From Eonycteris spelaea (taxonomy: Eukaryota > Chordata > Mammalia > Chiroptera > Pteropodidae), in the NCBI GenBank assembly GCA_003508835.1, contig PUFA01000210.1, forward strand, positions 2,670,501 through 2,734,500: DNA of 64,000 nt. The letters are read 5' to 3'. The notes under the pieces are model-generated. The model was not told where the DNA came from. It searched no databases and saw only the letters and a program-made list of their open reading frames with translations. A program made the position numbers and the translations under genes. Shown piece by piece: positions 36,903 to 47,040 of the stretch; the first letter of the stretch is position 1, and every line of letters starts with the position of its first letter.

Positions 36903-37912
36903 CAGCTTATCCTCATTATCGATAGATTACCTAATTGCAAATTCATCTGCTTGCTAAAATTTATCTGTAACCCCCAAATCAATACTTAGAATACTTTCTT
37001 ATTTGTTTATAAATATGCGTAGAGTTGTCCATGTGCATTCCAGTTGAAGTCAAACAAGGCAATCCTCTGCATTCTTGTTTAAGCTCTCATATTGTAAACA
37101 AGATCTTTTTGATATCTATTTAATGCTGCACTTTTTATAGTTTTGTGCTTTTTTGACTGTTTAAAATAAATTCCAAGTGCACTACTGTCTAGTGTTCCTA
37201 AGTGCAAGAGAGCAGTGATGAGCTTTGTGAAGAAAAAAAAGTGTGCTCAGTGGGCTTCATTCAAGCACAAGTTACAATGCTATTGGGTCATGAGTTCAAC
37301 GTTAATGAATCAATAATATGGCACATCCAAAAAGGAGGAAGAATTTCACAGATCTGTTTAAAAGGATGCTCTGAAAAGTGCTAAAGTAACATCTATGGTA
37401 TGTGATAAAGCTGTGGAAAAGATGGAAAAATATCTAAATTATGGATTCACGAGAAGATGATAGCTTTAAAAAAATATGAAGTGGGAAGCATTGTGGTGAG
37501 GCAGAGAGCCAGAGAAATTTATAGTCATGTTGCCCTGTATCAGGAAAATGTTAAACCCTTCTCAGCTGGTGGGGCCTGGCTAGAACTTTACAGACAATAC
37601 GTGGCGTGGAAAATGATAAAATACAAGAGAGACAGGTTCTGCTATCAGGAGGCTGCAGGAAAAAAAAAAATTTTAAAATACCTGCTGTTATAAAGAAAAA
37701 AGGTGATGTAGAAAAGCATGTTTTTAATGCTAATTAGAGTGGCTTTTATACAAGGACATTGGCATAAAAAACCTGTATAATGCAGATGTGTTTCAATTGA
37801 GGTAAACTTTGTAGTCAGGGGCTCTAGAAGCAACAGCAATAGTTCAGTATTTGCTAATTCAATGTTCATGATGACTTTATAGACTAATTACCATGAAAAA
37901 TGAGGCTTGACT
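36903..37912 (+). mobile_element. Tigger-type (Tc1/mariner) DNA transposon, deleted and decayed
   Basis: Both ends are present as diverged inverted repeats: 5' 'cagcttatcctcattatcgat' (36903) and 3' 'accatgaaaaatgaggcttgacta' (37890-37912) are reverse complements apart from mutations, with TA next to the 3' end as in TA-targeting elements. The 5' leader ('attcttgtttaagctctcatattgtaaac', 37070) and the 3' tail ('agttcagtatttgctaattcaatgttcatgatgac', 37842-37876) match the Tigger pattern. At about 1 kb it is well short of an autonomous element of 2-3 kb: the sequence from just after the first catalytic region to the 3' tail is missing. Confidence 0.85.
37165..37790 (+). pseudogene. Tigger transposase remnant (N-terminal two thirds)
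   Basis: Pogo/Tigger transposases have N-terminal CENP-B-type helix-turn-helix DNA-binding domains and a C-terminal DDE nuclease. Here the start codon is lost (37165 region). 'LSSVPK' and 'HEFNVNES' (37190-37310) mark the first HTH; 'MEKYLNYGFTR' (37420-37455) and 'VVRQRAREIYSHVALYQENVKPFSAGGAWLELYRQY' type codons (37494-37600) mark the CENP-B-type HTH; 'VFNAN*SGFY' at about 37716-37748 sits where Tigger proteins have 'FNVDETGLF', the first DDE Asp. That Asp now reads Asn, and a stop follows. Frameshifts occur at several places. The remainder of the DDE domain is deleted. Confidence 0.8.
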
Positions 37913-39049
37913 ATAGATGTAGATATAGACATCTATATTAATAAACAATTGGAAATTTTTATATTAATGTGGTATTAGATTACATGAAGAAATTGAAAAA
38001 TGTTCTTTTTTTAGAGAAAATACTGAAATGTATAGTGATGGCTTGTCAGAATGTCTATAGCTGATTTAAAATACTTAAGAACAAAAACTTAAATTAAAAT
38101 GATTAAAAATTAATGTCTTTCTCCATTCTAGGGAAGCATTTCTTACTTTTACATTAATTAACATTATTTCCTTTATTCTTTATAATCCTCTCTCTTTCTG
38201 TCTCTCTCCCTGTCTTTCTCTGTCTCATCCAGCCTCCCTCCTTCCCATTCTCTCTTTTTTTCTCAAAGTTCTTGAAAATCCTACAATGACTCCTCTTAAA
38301 ATTTATTATCTTAAAATTTATTTCATATTTGTCATCTTCTCTTTTCTTTCATGTCCTCTTTTAGCCCTACATCTTGGATACTTTACTTTAACTTCCAGCC
38401 CCTCTGCTAACATTCTTGTTTTTAATTTAAGCCATCATATTTCACATTTCATGGGTGCACAGATGGGAAGGTTTCATTATTTCTCTTTCTGATAGTTTGA
38501 ATGTGTGCACAGAGAAAAGGTAGGCTGTTTGTGCACTGCCTTTAGGCCACAAATACCAATATAAGGAGAATTTTATTCCGGATTGCTAATCTCTACACAG
38601 GAGTTTTTTTTTAAAAAAAAACATATTATTACGAATATTATTTTTAAGTTACACACATTCCCTTTGTTAAAAAAGTTGACAATTATAAAATTAAATAACA
38701 TATAAAATCATATAAGATATAAAGTAAAAGTCTGTTTTTTCCTCACATGTATCAACTCCATTTAATAGAAGTAATTATTGTTTTATACTGTATTATGTAT
38801 CTATCCAGTTATTTTCTATGTAGATTCTCAAATCTTTCATTTATATATATATTTCATTTGTCTATATATCTATATGAATCTTTTATTCATATATATATTA
38901 TATATATGTGTATATATATATATATATATAATGATATTACATTTTTATACCAAAACAGAAGTGGATTATACTGTGTCTATGATTTATTTTTTAAAAAATT
39001 TAATAATACTCATTGAATATTTTTTGTTCCTATGTTAGAATATATAGAT
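37913..39049. other. Unassigned noncoding DNA
   Basis: AT-rich. Contains an AT microsatellite (38890-38931) and a pyrimidine-rich patch (38187-38265). The two overlapping frames at 38747-39038 arise from TA-repeat sequence and are not genes. Confidence 0.5.
38890..38931. repeat. (AT)n microsatellite
   Basis: Almost pure AT alternation with one GTG interruption at 38907-38910. Confidence 0.95.
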
Positions 39050-40220
39050 ATATATTCTCGGTTCTTTAATTTTCAGTTTTTTTATTTTGAAATTTTTTTA
39101 AAAAGTAATATCAAGTTCTTATAAGAGTTGCAAAAATGACACAAAAAGTGTATAATCTACACATAATGTTTCAGTTTGCTAGGGCTGCCATAACAGAATA
39201 CCACAGACTGGGTGGCTTAAACAAACAACACAAATTTATTTTCTCACGATTCTGAAAGTTAGAAGTCCAAGATCAAGGAGTCAAGAAGTTTGGTTTCTGA
39301 GGTCTCCCTCCTTGGCTTGCAGATAGATGGCTGCCTTCTCATAATGTCCTCACACGGTCTTCCACCTATGCGCACACCTCTCTGGTATATTTTTATGTAT
39401 TCAGTACTTTCTTATTAGGACACCAGTCAGACTGATTAGGTCTCACCCATATGACCTCATTTTACCTTAATTACCTCTTTAAAAGCTCTGCCTCCAAATA
39501 CAGCTATGTTTTGAGGTATTGTGGGTTAGGGCTTCAACATATGACTGTTGGAGGAAAACTTAGCCTCTAATATACCAGTGTTAACATATTGCCACGTTTA
39601 TATTATTACCCCATTTAGTTTTATATATTGCTACTTTTTTTTCCCTGACCATTTAGGAGTAAGTCACCATTTAACACTATACATTTTATTACCCTCTAGT
39701 ACTTCTGTGGGTATTTCCAAAAAAGAATGCACTCCTAGAAAGCCGCAATATAATCATCAAAGTCAGAAAATCAACATTGAGATAATACTACCTTCTAATT
39801 CAAAGGCCTATTCAAATTTTGCTCACAAGCTTATTATAGATGGATGATTCTATCTAAAATCCTTCAATTTGGGAAATATTTTTAGTCACTTGTTTGTTTC
39901 ATATTACCTTGACTTTTTTTTGAATAGTGCAGAGCAATTATTTGCAGAATATCTCTCAGTTTAGGTTTGTGTGATGTCCCTCATGATCTGGTTCAGGCTG
40001 TGTAACTTTTATAGGAATGTCACCACAGTGATGCTGGTTTCTCTTAGCATACCACATTGGAAAATACTCAATGACATTCTGTCTCATCACTGTTGTTATC
40101 AGTTTTTATCACATATTTAAAAATGGTGTCTACAAAGTTTTTTTTTAACTCTAATGTTAATTGATAAACATTTTTATTTACCAGCTAATATGTTTGATAT
40201 TTTACTGCATGGTAGATTTT
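39050..40220 (-). mobile_element. Ancient L1M (L1MC/L1ME-like) 3'UTR, split by an LTR
   Basis: Two blocks, 39050-39166 and 39574-40220. The pattern 'aagagttgcaaaaatgacac' (39123) followed after the LTR by 'ccagtgttaacatattgcc', 'cttgacttttttttgaatag' (39909), 'tgcagaatatctctcagtttagg' (39943-39966), 'tgatgtccctcatgatctgg' and 'caccacagtgatgctggt' is the reversed 3'UTR of old L1M elements. It is highly diverged and the subfamily is not resolved. Confidence 0.65.
39167..39573 (-). mobile_element. MLT1-type LTR (ERVL-MaLR), solo
   Basis: About 407 bases reading, on the plus strand, from 'tgtttcagtttgctagggctgcc' through 'agactgggtggcttaaaca', 'aggacaccagtcagactgattagg', 'ctccaaatacagc' and 'ttcaacatatga' to 'tagcctctaatata'. 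This is the reverse of the MLT1 consensus (which starts near 'ttatgggttgaattgtgtcc' and ends 'gctagcaaactaataca'). No internal retroviral sequence flanks it, so it is a solo LTR. It interrupts the old L1 3'UTR. Confidence 0.85.
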
Positions 40221-40230
40221 TCTTTCTCCC

Positions 40231-40254
40231 TCATTCATTCATTCATTCATTCAT
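40231..40254. repeat. (TCAT)n microsatellite
   Basis: Six perfect TCAT units, at the edge of the old L1 3'UTR. Confidence 0.95.
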
Positions 40255-40974
40255 ATCATTGTGGCTCATACATTCCTACTTTATTCAATATATTATAATA
40301 TTTCAATAATTATTTTGATGTTCAAATTGTTCTGTTTTTGGTTTTCAAACAGGTTTTCATATATTTTTGATATGTCTACTTTGTTCTATGGGGCAAATAG
40401 TTGTTTGTTTCATTGTATAGACAGAGATTGAGGGGAAGGAGGAGAGAAGGTAGAAAATGTGGCCCAAATATTTCATATGGTGGAATCTTTACAATTAATC
40501 TTTTTCTGACCCAGAGCCCACAGTCACGCTCCCCCACCTGCCAGTATAGAGCTTGGAGCATTACTGGAACTCTGCCTGGAAGAATAAATTTCTCCTCTGT
40601 AGCCATCTGTTTTTATTTTCTACTGAGATGCCTACCTTCTAGTTTTGATTTTGTCTCTCATCGAGTCCTTTTGCTTTCTATCTCCCAGAAATATTTCTAT
40701 TTTTTCATGCAGATTTTCTCAGATTTTTGCTTTTTATTGAAAGTAAAAATAAGCTACTTTTGAAACATGGTTACTACTAGTGCATCAAACTTCATATTTA
40801 CATAGCATGTTTTAAAGTTTACAAGAGGACATCTTTTTCATCTGTTTTTTATAGAGGTACTCTGATGAAGAAAGAAATATAAATTATTATCCCTAAGTAA
40901 AAAAAAATAAATAAAGATTTTTGAGGCTAAATATATTTATTGTATTTACTGTTCCTGAAATTAGCAAAACGATG

Positions 40975-41115
40975 CAGCCAGGAGCTAAAATCCATGGCTT
41001 CTGGCTTGACCTCTCTGGGCTTCAGTTTCTTAATTTGTTGGAAGAATAAGTTCAGTATATGGTTCCCACTTCGAGATTTTATGACTGAATGAGTTCTTAG
41101 CCAGCATTTTTCACC
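40975..41115 (+). mobile_element. MIR SINE
   Basis: 'cttgacctctctgggcttcagtttcttaatttg' (41004-41036) is the diagnostic MIR core with its 'gggcttcagtttc' phrase, followed by a degraded 3' part including 'atgactgaatgag'. Confidence 0.8.
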
Positions 41116-42065
41116 TATGTTAGACATTCTTACCCTCGTTTTTAAAATAAAGTCGAGATTATTAAATATCCTTGGTAAAACATATAAATCATTACACAAA
41201 TAATGTGTGCTTATTGTGGAATGATGCAAATTCAATAATCTGATAACAATATTCTCTTAAATGACAAGCCAAAGAGGGGTTTGTCAGTCTCTATATCTGG
41301 CTCAATTATTAAAGAACTGAAATGTCTCTGTGCTCAAATGTTTGCAGTCACAACCAAAGACAGTGGGAGTTTAGCTTGGACCAGCTGAGATCATTTAGAT
41401 GGTTCACAATCATGTGTTCCTGTAACACCAGCAGAGTGCAATTAAATATATTTTTTAAAATTAATAACAATTTTATCTAATAAGGAAAGCCACATTGGTA
41501 GTGGTTGGGCTTTGAGTACTAAAAGTATTGTTCAAGTTTGAATGAGGTTATTTATTATCAATGATTATTCCACTGGTACATTTGGGAAGGGGAAGATGAA
41601 AGTGGGTTTATCTCATTAACATGTCTTCATTGGTAACTGTTTGTAATATTAGTTCCCTTTGATCTTCCTTTTGATTATAATGTGCAAGGCTGATATAATC
41701 TGTTATTATTTCCATTAATAACTAAGTATCTCTTGTGGTTGACAAGGCAATTTGTTATTATCAGGCTGCCTTGTGCAGCTCAAAGAGGTTTACGCCTGCT
41801 CCCCCACCCAGCCTGTGTAAAACAACAGGCTTATCTTCTCTCAGCAGCCTCCAGATGCTTGCCCTCTTCAAAGGGGCTCTGTGGGTGCTGCAGGACAAGG
41901 ACAGCAAGCACCTCAGCAGTGAGGTGGAGAATCAGGGGTGGAGATTCTAATCAGGACACAATTTCTACTGCAGAGACTTCAGCAAATTGGGCAACCTGAC
42001 CCCTAGCATATTTTGCTGACCGTGGTTTGTTTTCTTGAGGTTTAATTTGGGCAAGAGAAGGGTGG

Positions 42066-42085
42066 GGCGGGGGGGGGTAAGGGCA
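42066..42085 (+). other. G-run, possible G-quadruplex
   Basis: Adjacent G tracts (a run of ten G residues with further GGG groups on either side between 42060 and 42087) in an otherwise AT-rich region. They could fold as a G-quadruplex. Function is not implied. Confidence 0.6.
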
Positions 42086-43194
42086 GGAGCTAGATAGTGA
42101 TGGTGAAGCTGAAGTTTCTTTTGCAGCCAGCGACGTGTATTTTCATTGTCATGTCCACAGTTTTTCAGGCTTCCAAAATGTGAGTTTGGCAGATGATGAA
42201 GGTGAAAGATTTGCAGCTCGAGAGGCATTATTGTCAATTTCTATATTTGTCTTGAATTTAATGTGTCTGTCATACTCATTCCCAGAAACATTGAGATATT
42301 CAACAAACCTCGACACATACATGGATGATTTTCTTCCACTTTCAAGAATGACTCTACCTCCAAGAATAACACCATGGCTCATTAATTAAGAGAGAAAAGA
42401 CTATGAGTGGAGCAGTGCAAGTTATGACAACTTCATATCTTTCAAGTAGAATGGGAGTATTTCAAAACATAAACTTTTCTGATGGATTGAATTGACGTCT
42501 TGACTCTGACATATGCCAGCAGAAGTTTTTTGGGTTCCCCTCCCCAAATTTATTGATTTGAAGGGCAGATTATATTCTTAGATACCTCACCTGTCTTATG
42601 AATATAATCAAACTGCCTCTAACAACAGCACAGAGAAGGTGAGAGCTATTTAAAGTGGTAAAGTCAGTTGAGGCAGCTGTTAACAACTGCTGGCAAGGTT
42701 TTGTCTGTGAATATGTGTTCTGCTGCATAAATATAGACACTGAGGTCTTTGCATGTGGTCATGAAAAGCCACACATCTCTATGTTTGGATGTCTTAGAAA
42801 GAGCAGAAAGAAAAGAATGAATTAGGTAAGTCAGATAGTCCTGTCAGGTTCTTTCAGGCCATTGTTGCCTCTGAGATAGTGATGGTGCTATTGAGTGCTC
42901 CTTTGACCTAGAGGTTACTGAGTTCGTGGCAGGAACCAGAGTAGTGACATGGGGTAAATGCAGTTTCAATAGCTCTTTATTCCATCCAGATCATATCATA
43001 GTTCGTAGTGGATCTGGGCTAGGTTAGAGAAAACTAAACTCCTTTCCCGCTAAGGCTTGCACAGTCAGAACTCTTTTTAACTAGAAGTTTTGGTTGCTCA
43101 GATGGTACCTGGCTGTGCTGAGAGGTGTTCACTTACCCCATCTTAGTAACAACCAAGAATTGGAAAGCAGCTGTCTATTCCTTAATGCTTAATT

Positions 43195-43350
43195 AAGGGC
43201 CTTCACTGAGCTAGGAGCTTTGCTCATGTCTTCTGTTTTCAGTTTATGCTATGAATCAGGATGACTCTTGTATTTGTGCTATTTTAAAATAAGTAATGAG
43301 GCAGACACATCAGGACTCTAAGAGTTGAGATAAGTCAAAGTGTTTTTCTT
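43195..43350 (-). mobile_element. Probable MIR SINE
   Basis: 'cttcactgagctaggagctttgctcatgtc' (43201-43230) and the downstream 'aaaataagtaatgaggcagacacatcagg' (43287-43315) follow the reversed MIR 3' half. Weak match, high divergence. Confidence 0.45.
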
Positions 43351-44519
43351 GGGATCCTTTTGTTATCAACACAAAATAAGATGAAACAATATTAGATTTC
43401 ATTCACATTGATCTCAGCCACTCTGTTTGTGATGTTTGTTCTTTTTCACACATCCAAGCAGTTCCAGACCACCCATTTTCTGGGGGAGGAGAGGGTGGGC
43501 AGACCAAGAGCTTTGTTTATGTACCACAACATCTCAATATTCTGACCTCTATTATTATCTGCCTGGATATAGAAATGATTGGCAGCCTTGAGGCTTCTTT
43601 TCTATTCCTTTCACTTTATCTTCGGAAAGTCAGTCAGCAGACCCCTTGATTGCCAAGTAACAATGTAAAGCACTAAGCAGGGACTGCATGTTCCATTTGT
43701 TGCGAGGTGTAGAATTTATCTTTTGGGAAAGCTACACAGGGTTCTTGGTGTGACTCATTTTAATATTATAGAATCAGTCATGAGTTGTTAATTTCGTTTG
43801 TCTCCTCACAAGAAAGGAAAAATCATTAATTGTGTGGTGTTGGCAGAGATTTTTCAGCTCGTAGACAGAAATTTGACCATTGTTGTTCCAGAATACAGCC
43901 TTAGGAAGTAGATGCCATCATTCTAATTTAAACATAAAGGTACCATGTTCAGACAAACTGAAGTTAGGCTATTTCTAGAGGTAGAAACACCTCTGAAACC
44001 AAAGCTGAGATTTTCCACGCTGATACGTATTTCCCATTAATTTCTTTCTTTAAAGAATAGAAGTAAAAGTTATAACATTTGGAATGAATTAGGCCCAGGG
44101 CGATTTTCAGAGTAATGGGCTTTTTGACATGAAACATCTAACTTTTATTGAGTTGAATCATAACCTCTCTAGGAGGTGTGAGAGAGACTGAGCAAGACCG
44201 AGGCTAATTATTAGATGTAATTATTTTGTTGAGCTGCTATTCGTATAACTACATGTTAGAGAACACTATTTAAAATCCATTTCAGTATATAATTTGTGAA
44301 AATTGATTGATATGACTTTATTTTTTATCAGTACAAAATACCCAATTTTTGCTTTGAGACATGCACTATTTCATCATTAGAACCTGAACAATATGGGCTC
44401 TTAGAAACTATCACCACTTGGAAATGTGTAAATCAGCTCCTAATCTCATTTGATCACATCCCACTTCTGGGAGCCTTGAAAAGAGCAGGCTGACTGCCCT
44501 TGAAATGCACTGTGAGCAG

Positions 44520-44735
44520 CCTAGGCCTAGTGCATTGCACTTGGAGTCAGGTATAAGTTTGAAAACATGACCTTGGACGACTCCTGTGCTCTCTCAAAGT
44601 TTATTTCTTCAGAACCAAACCTTAAAAGGATACTGTAAGGATTAAATGGCATATATACATGGAAGAGTCTAACAACATTTTTTATAAACGGTAGGTGCCC
44701 CGATAAATATTAGTTGAATCTGAATCTATTTACAA
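44520..44735 (+). mobile_element. MIR SINE
   Basis: Follows MIR across most of its length: 'gcattgcacttggagtcagg' (44532), 'catgaccttggacgactcctg' (44566), 'ggatactgtaaggattaaatgg' (44629) and 'ggtaggtgccccgataaatattagttgaat' (44691-44720). Confidence 0.85.
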
Positions 44736-45489
44736 AGCAAAATTAGGTTATGCGAACACTGTTTTGGTAACAGATAAGAAAAGCTTTTCGGCTTTTCTTT
44801 ACTCACTGATCAGATTATATTTGGTTAGAATACAAGTGCCTTGAGGTTTAAGAAAACACAAAAGCTGCATGCATTTCTGTGACTACCCAGTTCTGAGAGG
44901 ACAGATGCGAAATCGTAAAACACTGAAGAATAATGCATTCTGGCTAAGCTAGACCTATATAGCCTTCCAGGAGCCCCTGTTATTAGCCAGGCTTGTCAAG
45001 AACTAATCACTAGTTTCATTTTGTAAATCTACATTGAAGGTTTACTTTAACCTTACCATACACAAAAATGTTTTGTATTGCTACCCACTGATAAGAAAAC
45101 TATTAGCATTCATTAAGTAGAGCCATAAATCTCTTCCTCTTGGAAGAACAATAATGCAGCCCTCCAGCTGCCATAATGAATGTGGTGTTTAATCTCTCCT
45201 TGGGAGAGAGCCCTAACTACAGACCTCTACTATAGTTAGACAACTCTGCGAAGAGCATGGCATTCTGGGAATGCAACTGATGACAATGGAATTATACTCT
45301 TGCTTGATTTTGGATCCAGAAAGCCTACAAGTTATAATTAAAGCAGAAGTCTTAATTTTAAATAGGAAATGAAGGAAAAGTATCTTCTTCAAGAAGGTGG
45401 AGAGGTTGCACCTACTACAAATGGCAGGCACTACAGAAGGGACTTTTATCTACAGATAAATTTCTCCTCCTAACTACCCTCCAAGTCAT

Positions 45490-45620
45490 TGCTATATCGA
45501 TGTTGCAGAGAGAAGAGACTCAGAGAGATTGATTTAGCACTCCAAAATCAGAGATAGAGTGTAGCATAAGCAAGTAGTAATTTGAATTTACTCATCTCTG
45601 ACTCTAGAGCCCAGGGCATT
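45490..45620 (-). mobile_element. MIR SINE
   Basis: Reversed MIR: 'agagaagagactcagagagattgatttagcac' (45510-45541) corresponds to the reversed 'gaggaaactgaggcacagagagg' core, followed by 'atttgaatttactcatctctgactctagagccc' (45581-45613). Confidence 0.75.
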
Positions 45621-46936
45621 TTATGCTACTAGATGCTGCTGACCTAAGTGCAATAACTTATTTCTTAGTTTTATAAATCAGACTTCTCTGGTTGAGGAGT
45701 GTATGACCTCCATGGTAGAACATGGAGGGTTGGGGCCTCTATTTTAGAGAACATTTATAGCACGTAGTGAGAAGCCTTTTCTGTCTCAATTTGCTAACAC
45801 ACTGTCCCAGTGTTTCCAGTAAAAAACAGCATCCCTGAGTTGCAATATTCTCAAACACATTTCCTTTGTGAGCTCTGCCTTCTACTTCGGAATTTCCTGA
45901 GAGGAAAATCCCTGATGTTCCATATGGTCTGTTGTAGCTGCACAGCTGAGCTAGAGAGCATCAGAACCAATGGTCCAGGAACAGGGAAGGTTTCTTTCTC
46001 TGTGGACCAATAAAAAAGATACCATGTGATACTGGGCTAAACCGCTAAGGCATAGGCAGTTGAATGGCTCCTTGCCTTACTCCTATATATGTTTCTTCTG
46101 AAGGAATCTAGAATTTCAGCATTTTATAAACTTTGAGTTTCTTGAGATGATGGCCAGGAATGGTCTTCATTACCAAGAGGACCTGAAAGAAAAGAAAAAC
46201 CAACTATTCCAGATCTGAAAATGTAACCTTCCCAGAGACAGGGCCATGTAGTGACCACGCTAAGGATTATCTTCTGTAGGCACTTTCCACCCATGGGAAA
46301 AGGCGAAATACAGAAGTTATGACTAAGATTATTGAGCATCAGGGAGTGCTGCTTTGATTATTTCATCTGGAAAAATTGAAGGCTACCTTACATATAAGCT
46401 TCAGAGTTTAAAACAGCATAATATATATATTTTAAATGGTAGACATTTGCCTTCTAGTTCAACAACAAAGGAAACCAAAGCCAAATTTAAAAAAGCAAAT
46501 AAAATAGTTTGATATTTCAGAAAGCTAAATTAAAATTGGTGCCTGATAAACTTACTGATAAATTACTGTAGACGATGGCCATCATCTCTAAGGTAGAAAG
46601 GCAGCACACAGATTGGGACTACGTCTCAAGATGGTTTAATGCACTGTGAGGCAGCATCTACTAGCTTCGTCTTGTTTGACTGGCAGTTAGTATGTTTTGA
46701 GTCAATTCATAAATATTATACTGAAATATCAGCTTTAAACAAGCTTCGCGTGGGATCGCTAGAGTTGGTTTAATGCTTTATTTAAGCTTTTTATGTTTAG
46801 CATGCATGAATTCACTTGCAAAAGCCTTCTATTTTGCAAGAGAGAAAATAAGATGGAGAAATCCCAGTTAAAAGGAATTGTTTTTGTATTTATCTTGTTA
46901 TCTCTGAAACCAAGTCTCTAACTTGGTTATCACTAT

Positions 46937-47040
46937 CTTTCTCTCTGACTCTCTCTCTGTTTGTCCCTCTCTTTGTCTCTTTCTCTTTGTCTCTCTGTCT
47001 CTGTCTGTCTCTCTTTCACACACACACACATACATACACA
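46937..47040. repeat. CT-rich and (AC)n low-complexity block
   Basis: Irregular CTCT/TGTCT repeats followed by a short ACAC/ATAC run at 47015-47040. Confidence 0.95.

Noticed and set aside
38747..39038. Two overlapping frames of 86-89 codons
   Set aside because: Generated by TA-rich repeats.
39167..39573. A complete endogenous retrovirus at the LTR sites (also 31985-32425 and 63130-63785)
   Set aside because: Only LTR-like sequence is present, with no gag, pol or env-like frame between or beside the LTRs.
41733..41999. 88-codon frame in the L1-free island
   Set aside because: No domain. A second frame is open over nearly the same bases, and the composition bias (Ala/Arg/Ser/Thr) fits GC-rich noncoding DNA.
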